5,389 nucleotides of DNA. Source: an uncultured Oxalobacteraceae bacterium (lineage in GTDB: Bacteria > Pseudomonadota > Gammaproteobacteria > Burkholderiales > Burkholderiaceae). The stretch lies in the NCBI GenBank assembly GCA_946479705.1, contig CAMLHI010000178.1, positions 1 through 5,389 on the forward strand, written 5' to 3'. The notes under the pieces were generated by a model. That model worked only from the letters and a program-made list of their open reading frames with translations. It had not been told where the DNA came from and ran no database searches. The translations under genes and the position numbers were made by a program. Positions 4,005 through 5,389 of this stretch are shown one piece after another. Each line of letters starts with the position of its first letter. Positions within the stretch are counted from its first letter, which is position 1.

Positions 4005-5387
4005 CTATTCGCTGTAAATGATCAGGGTGCCGTGGACACGGTCCTCCGCCGCCGCACCCGGCGCCATGCTCAGCTGGATGTGCGTGATATTGTCCGGAAT
4101 CTTTTGCAAGCCCATGTCTCCCAAGTTCTGTACGCCGATGCCGGCGCTGTCGAGCTGCGACAGGCAGCCGCCCGCGTACGCCACCGTGGCGCCGCTGGCG
4201 TCGAGCATGTCGACCGAGGCCGACACCGGCGCCGAACCGGTCGCATGGCAGGTGTAGTAGCCGCTCAGGTACAGCGGACGGGGACCGGACAGCGACGCCA
4301 GCGTGACCACGACATTACGTGGTCCGTCGGCGGCCGTTAGATCCCAGCCTTTCTGCAGCACCACCGTGTTCAGGCGCGTGCTGCGCGGGCTGCGCCAGGA
4401 ACCGTTCTGGCACGACAGGGTCTGGCCGGCGCTGTCGCGCGCCATGGCGCCGTTGTCGGTACAGGCGCTGTTCTGCAGCACGACCTGCTTGAGCTGGACC
4501 ACGTTGGCGCTGAGCGTATCGGGCACGCGCAGGTTGCCGTCCTGGTCGACCGCCAGCGCTTCCCAGGCGCTGCCGCTCCAGCTGAAGGCGCGGCCCAGGG
4601 AGCTGACCAGGCGCACGTCGCCGGTCTCGTTGCCGCTGGCCGGCAGGTCGGCGTAGGCGGCCACCGGATCGCGCCAGTAGCGCGAGCCCTGGCGGCGCCA
4701 CACGCCGGCCTGGCAGCTCAGCACCCGGCCGCTGGCATCGACCGCGATCTTGCCGCTGTCGCCGGTGCCGGCGCAGCGCGCATCGCTGGCGTCTTCGACG
4801 GCCACGGCGCCCATCTGCAGCGGCACGTTCATCTGGTTCAGCTCGGGCCGGCCCGGCACCGCGTTGCGGTACACGAAACCGTCGGACAGCTGGCCGGGGC
4901 CGTCGTAGTACAGGCTCGACACCAGGTGGCCGCCGTCGGCCGCGGCCGCGCCGGTCAGCACCGCGGCGCCGGCGCCGCCGCAGCTCACGCCCTGGTAGCT
5001 GGTGGTGTCGCGCTCCCACGAGGCGCCGCGCGCCGTACCCGGGACCGCCGCGCTGATGAAGCCGCCGCCCTGTCCGGCCAGCATGGCCGCCGCCGCCACC
5101 TCGCGGTCGGGAATGGCGCGCCCGCCGTAGCCGGCCACCAGCGCATCGAGCTTGCCGGCGAGCGGCTGGCGCACCAGCACGCAGGGCGCGTGGCCATAGC
5201 CGTTGGCGGCGGCGAAGCTGCTGGACAGGAAGGAGCCGCCCTTGAGCTGGGCCAGGGTGATGGTGGCGGTGGTGCCGCCGGTCGTGGCGGCCGCCAGCGT
5301 ACTGTAGTTGGCCGCGATGTAGCGGCGCGCGGCATCGGTGACCTGGGCCTGGTAGAGCGCGGCCTGCTGGCCCTTGGCGTCGTCGAG
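4005..5387 (-). CDS. pilV: PilV-type type IVb pilus tip adhesin / minor pilin (5'-partial)
   Basis: The frame is open to the right edge, so at least 460 residues are visible and the prepilin leader plus N-terminal hydrophobic helix lie outside. The first visible residues, QVTDAARRYIAANYSTLAAA, followed by TITLAQLKGGSFLSSSFAAA, match the pilin-helix/neck region of R64 PilV. Next are DREVAAAAMLAGQGGGFI, then PELNQMNVPLQMGAVAVEDA, the pattern that opens the variable adhesin part. Two copies of a C..(G).(I/M)A.D..G..LSCQ.G.WR module follow (4695-4775 and 4392-4463). Between them is a tail-fibre-like stretch: WRDPVAAYADLPASG, GDVRLV, RAFSWSGSAWEAL, VDQDGNL. The C-terminal domain carries two more Cys (GYYTCHATG, AGGCLSQL). 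The protein would sit at the pilus tip and select recipient or host surfaces. I see no invertible shufflon segments or sfx-type sites after it; the C-terminus ends in a normal stop followed nine bases later by the transglycosylase gene. Confidence 0.9.
   Translation of the reverse strand, partial: LDDAKGQQAALYQAQVTDAARRYIAANYSTLAAATTGGTTATITLAQLKGGSFLSSSFAAANGYGHAPCVLVRQPLAGKLDALVAGYGGRAIPDREVAAAAMLAGQGGGFISAAVPGTARGASWERDTTSYQGVSCGGAGAAVLTGAAAADGGHLVSSLYYDGPGQLSDGFVYRNAVPGRPELNQMNVPLQMGAVAVEDASDARCAGTGDSGKIAVDASGRVLSCQAGVWRRQGSRYWRDPVAAYADLPASGNETGDVRLVSSLGRAFSWSGSAWEALAVDQDGNLRVPDTLSANVVQLKQVVLQNSACTDNGAMARDSAGQTLSCQNGSWRSPRSTRLNTVVLQKGWDLTAADGPRNVVVTLASLSGPRPLYLSGYYTCHATGSAPVSASVDMLDASGATVAYAGGCLSQLDSAGIGVQNLGDMGLQKIPDNITHIQLSMAPGAAAEDRVHGTLIIYSE
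4392..4463 (-). repeat. PilV internal Cys-module, copy 2
   Basis: It encodes CTDNGAMARDSAG followed by QTLSCQNGSWR, 24 residues, three shorter than copy 1 in the loop after the first Cys. The conserved positions are the two Cys, the Gly-x-x-Ala, the Asp-x-x-Gly and the LSCQ.G.WR ending. The copies are diverged at DNA level, so this is old duplication rather than a recent recombination substrate. Confidence 0.7.
4695..4775 (-). repeat. PilV internal Cys-module, copy 1
   Basis: It encodes CAGTGDSGKIAVDASG followed by RVLSCQAGVWR, 27 residues. It shares the skeleton of the second copy at 4392-4463: two Cys, an alpha/beta Asp-x-x-Gly turn and the ending LSCQ.G.WR. Repeated modules of this kind are typical of PilV and phage-fibre-like tip proteins and probably each form a disulfide-closed loop. 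Confidence 0.7.
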
Positions 5388-5389
5388 GG

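Noticed and set aside
4005..4300. Shufflon recombination sites near the pilV C-terminus
   Set aside because: I saw no sfx-like GTGCCAATCCGGT sequence, no inverted C-terminal copies, and another gene follows within nine bases.
3501..4340. Plus-strand ORF of 279 codons
   Set aside because: It is antisense to the transglycosylase and pilV, and its His/Arg/Val-rich composition reflects the complement of those genes; no motif seen.
4315..5019. Arg/Gln-rich minus-strand ORF of 234 codons inside pilV
   Set aside because: It is extremely Arg-rich and low in complexity, which is typical of a shadow frame in GC-rich DNA. The overlapping frame is clearly PilV.

Overview
The window looks like a mosaic stretch of a Gram-negative, probably beta-proteobacterial chromosome. 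An Oxalobacteraceae/Massilia-Janthinobacterium-type genome is my best guess. This rests on the high-GC coding style of the right half, a type IVb pilus tip adhesin, a vgrG remnant, and a Sec/lipoprotein architecture; it is inferred, not demonstrated. Base composition changes along the window: roughly 1-2250 is visibly more AT-rich than 2260-5389, which suggests several acquisitions.

Left part (3-1214, + strand): the 3' portion of a secreted polysaccharide-degrading enzyme, a family 43 glycoside hydrolase with a C-terminal CBM6-type carbohydrate-binding module. Its 5' end lies outside the window. It faces the minus-strand genes that fill the rest of the window.

Middle (about 1200-2570, - strand): debris of a type VI secretion vgrG island. 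From upstream to downstream on the minus strand it holds about 95 codons of a VgrG N-terminus, an abrupt switch into what looks like the C-terminus of a DUF4123-type effector adaptor (itself frameshifted), an apparently intact DUF3304-type lipoprotein, and a short truncated ORF that runs into the back of the glycosidase gene. The simplest reading is that one or more deletions removed most of vgrG, the front of the adaptor and any effector, leaving a lipoprotein that may be an orphan immunity-like gene.

Spacer (2571-2774): about 200 bases with two clear inverted repeats. One is a perfect 14-bp palindrome flanked by a 4-bp direct repeat, sitting at the end of the next operon.

Right part (2775-5389, - strand): the tail of a pilus operon in the order pilV (tip adhesin, 5' truncated by the window edge), a periplasmic lytic transglycosylase of the PilT(R64)/IagB type, a CesT/type III-chaperone-like protein, and a small Ala/Pro-rich protein translationally coupled to it by an ATGA overlap. 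The small gene carries an in-frame stop that two small indels could explain. The chaperone-like gene plus a possible small client at the end of a pilV-transglycosylase operon is the most novel association here.
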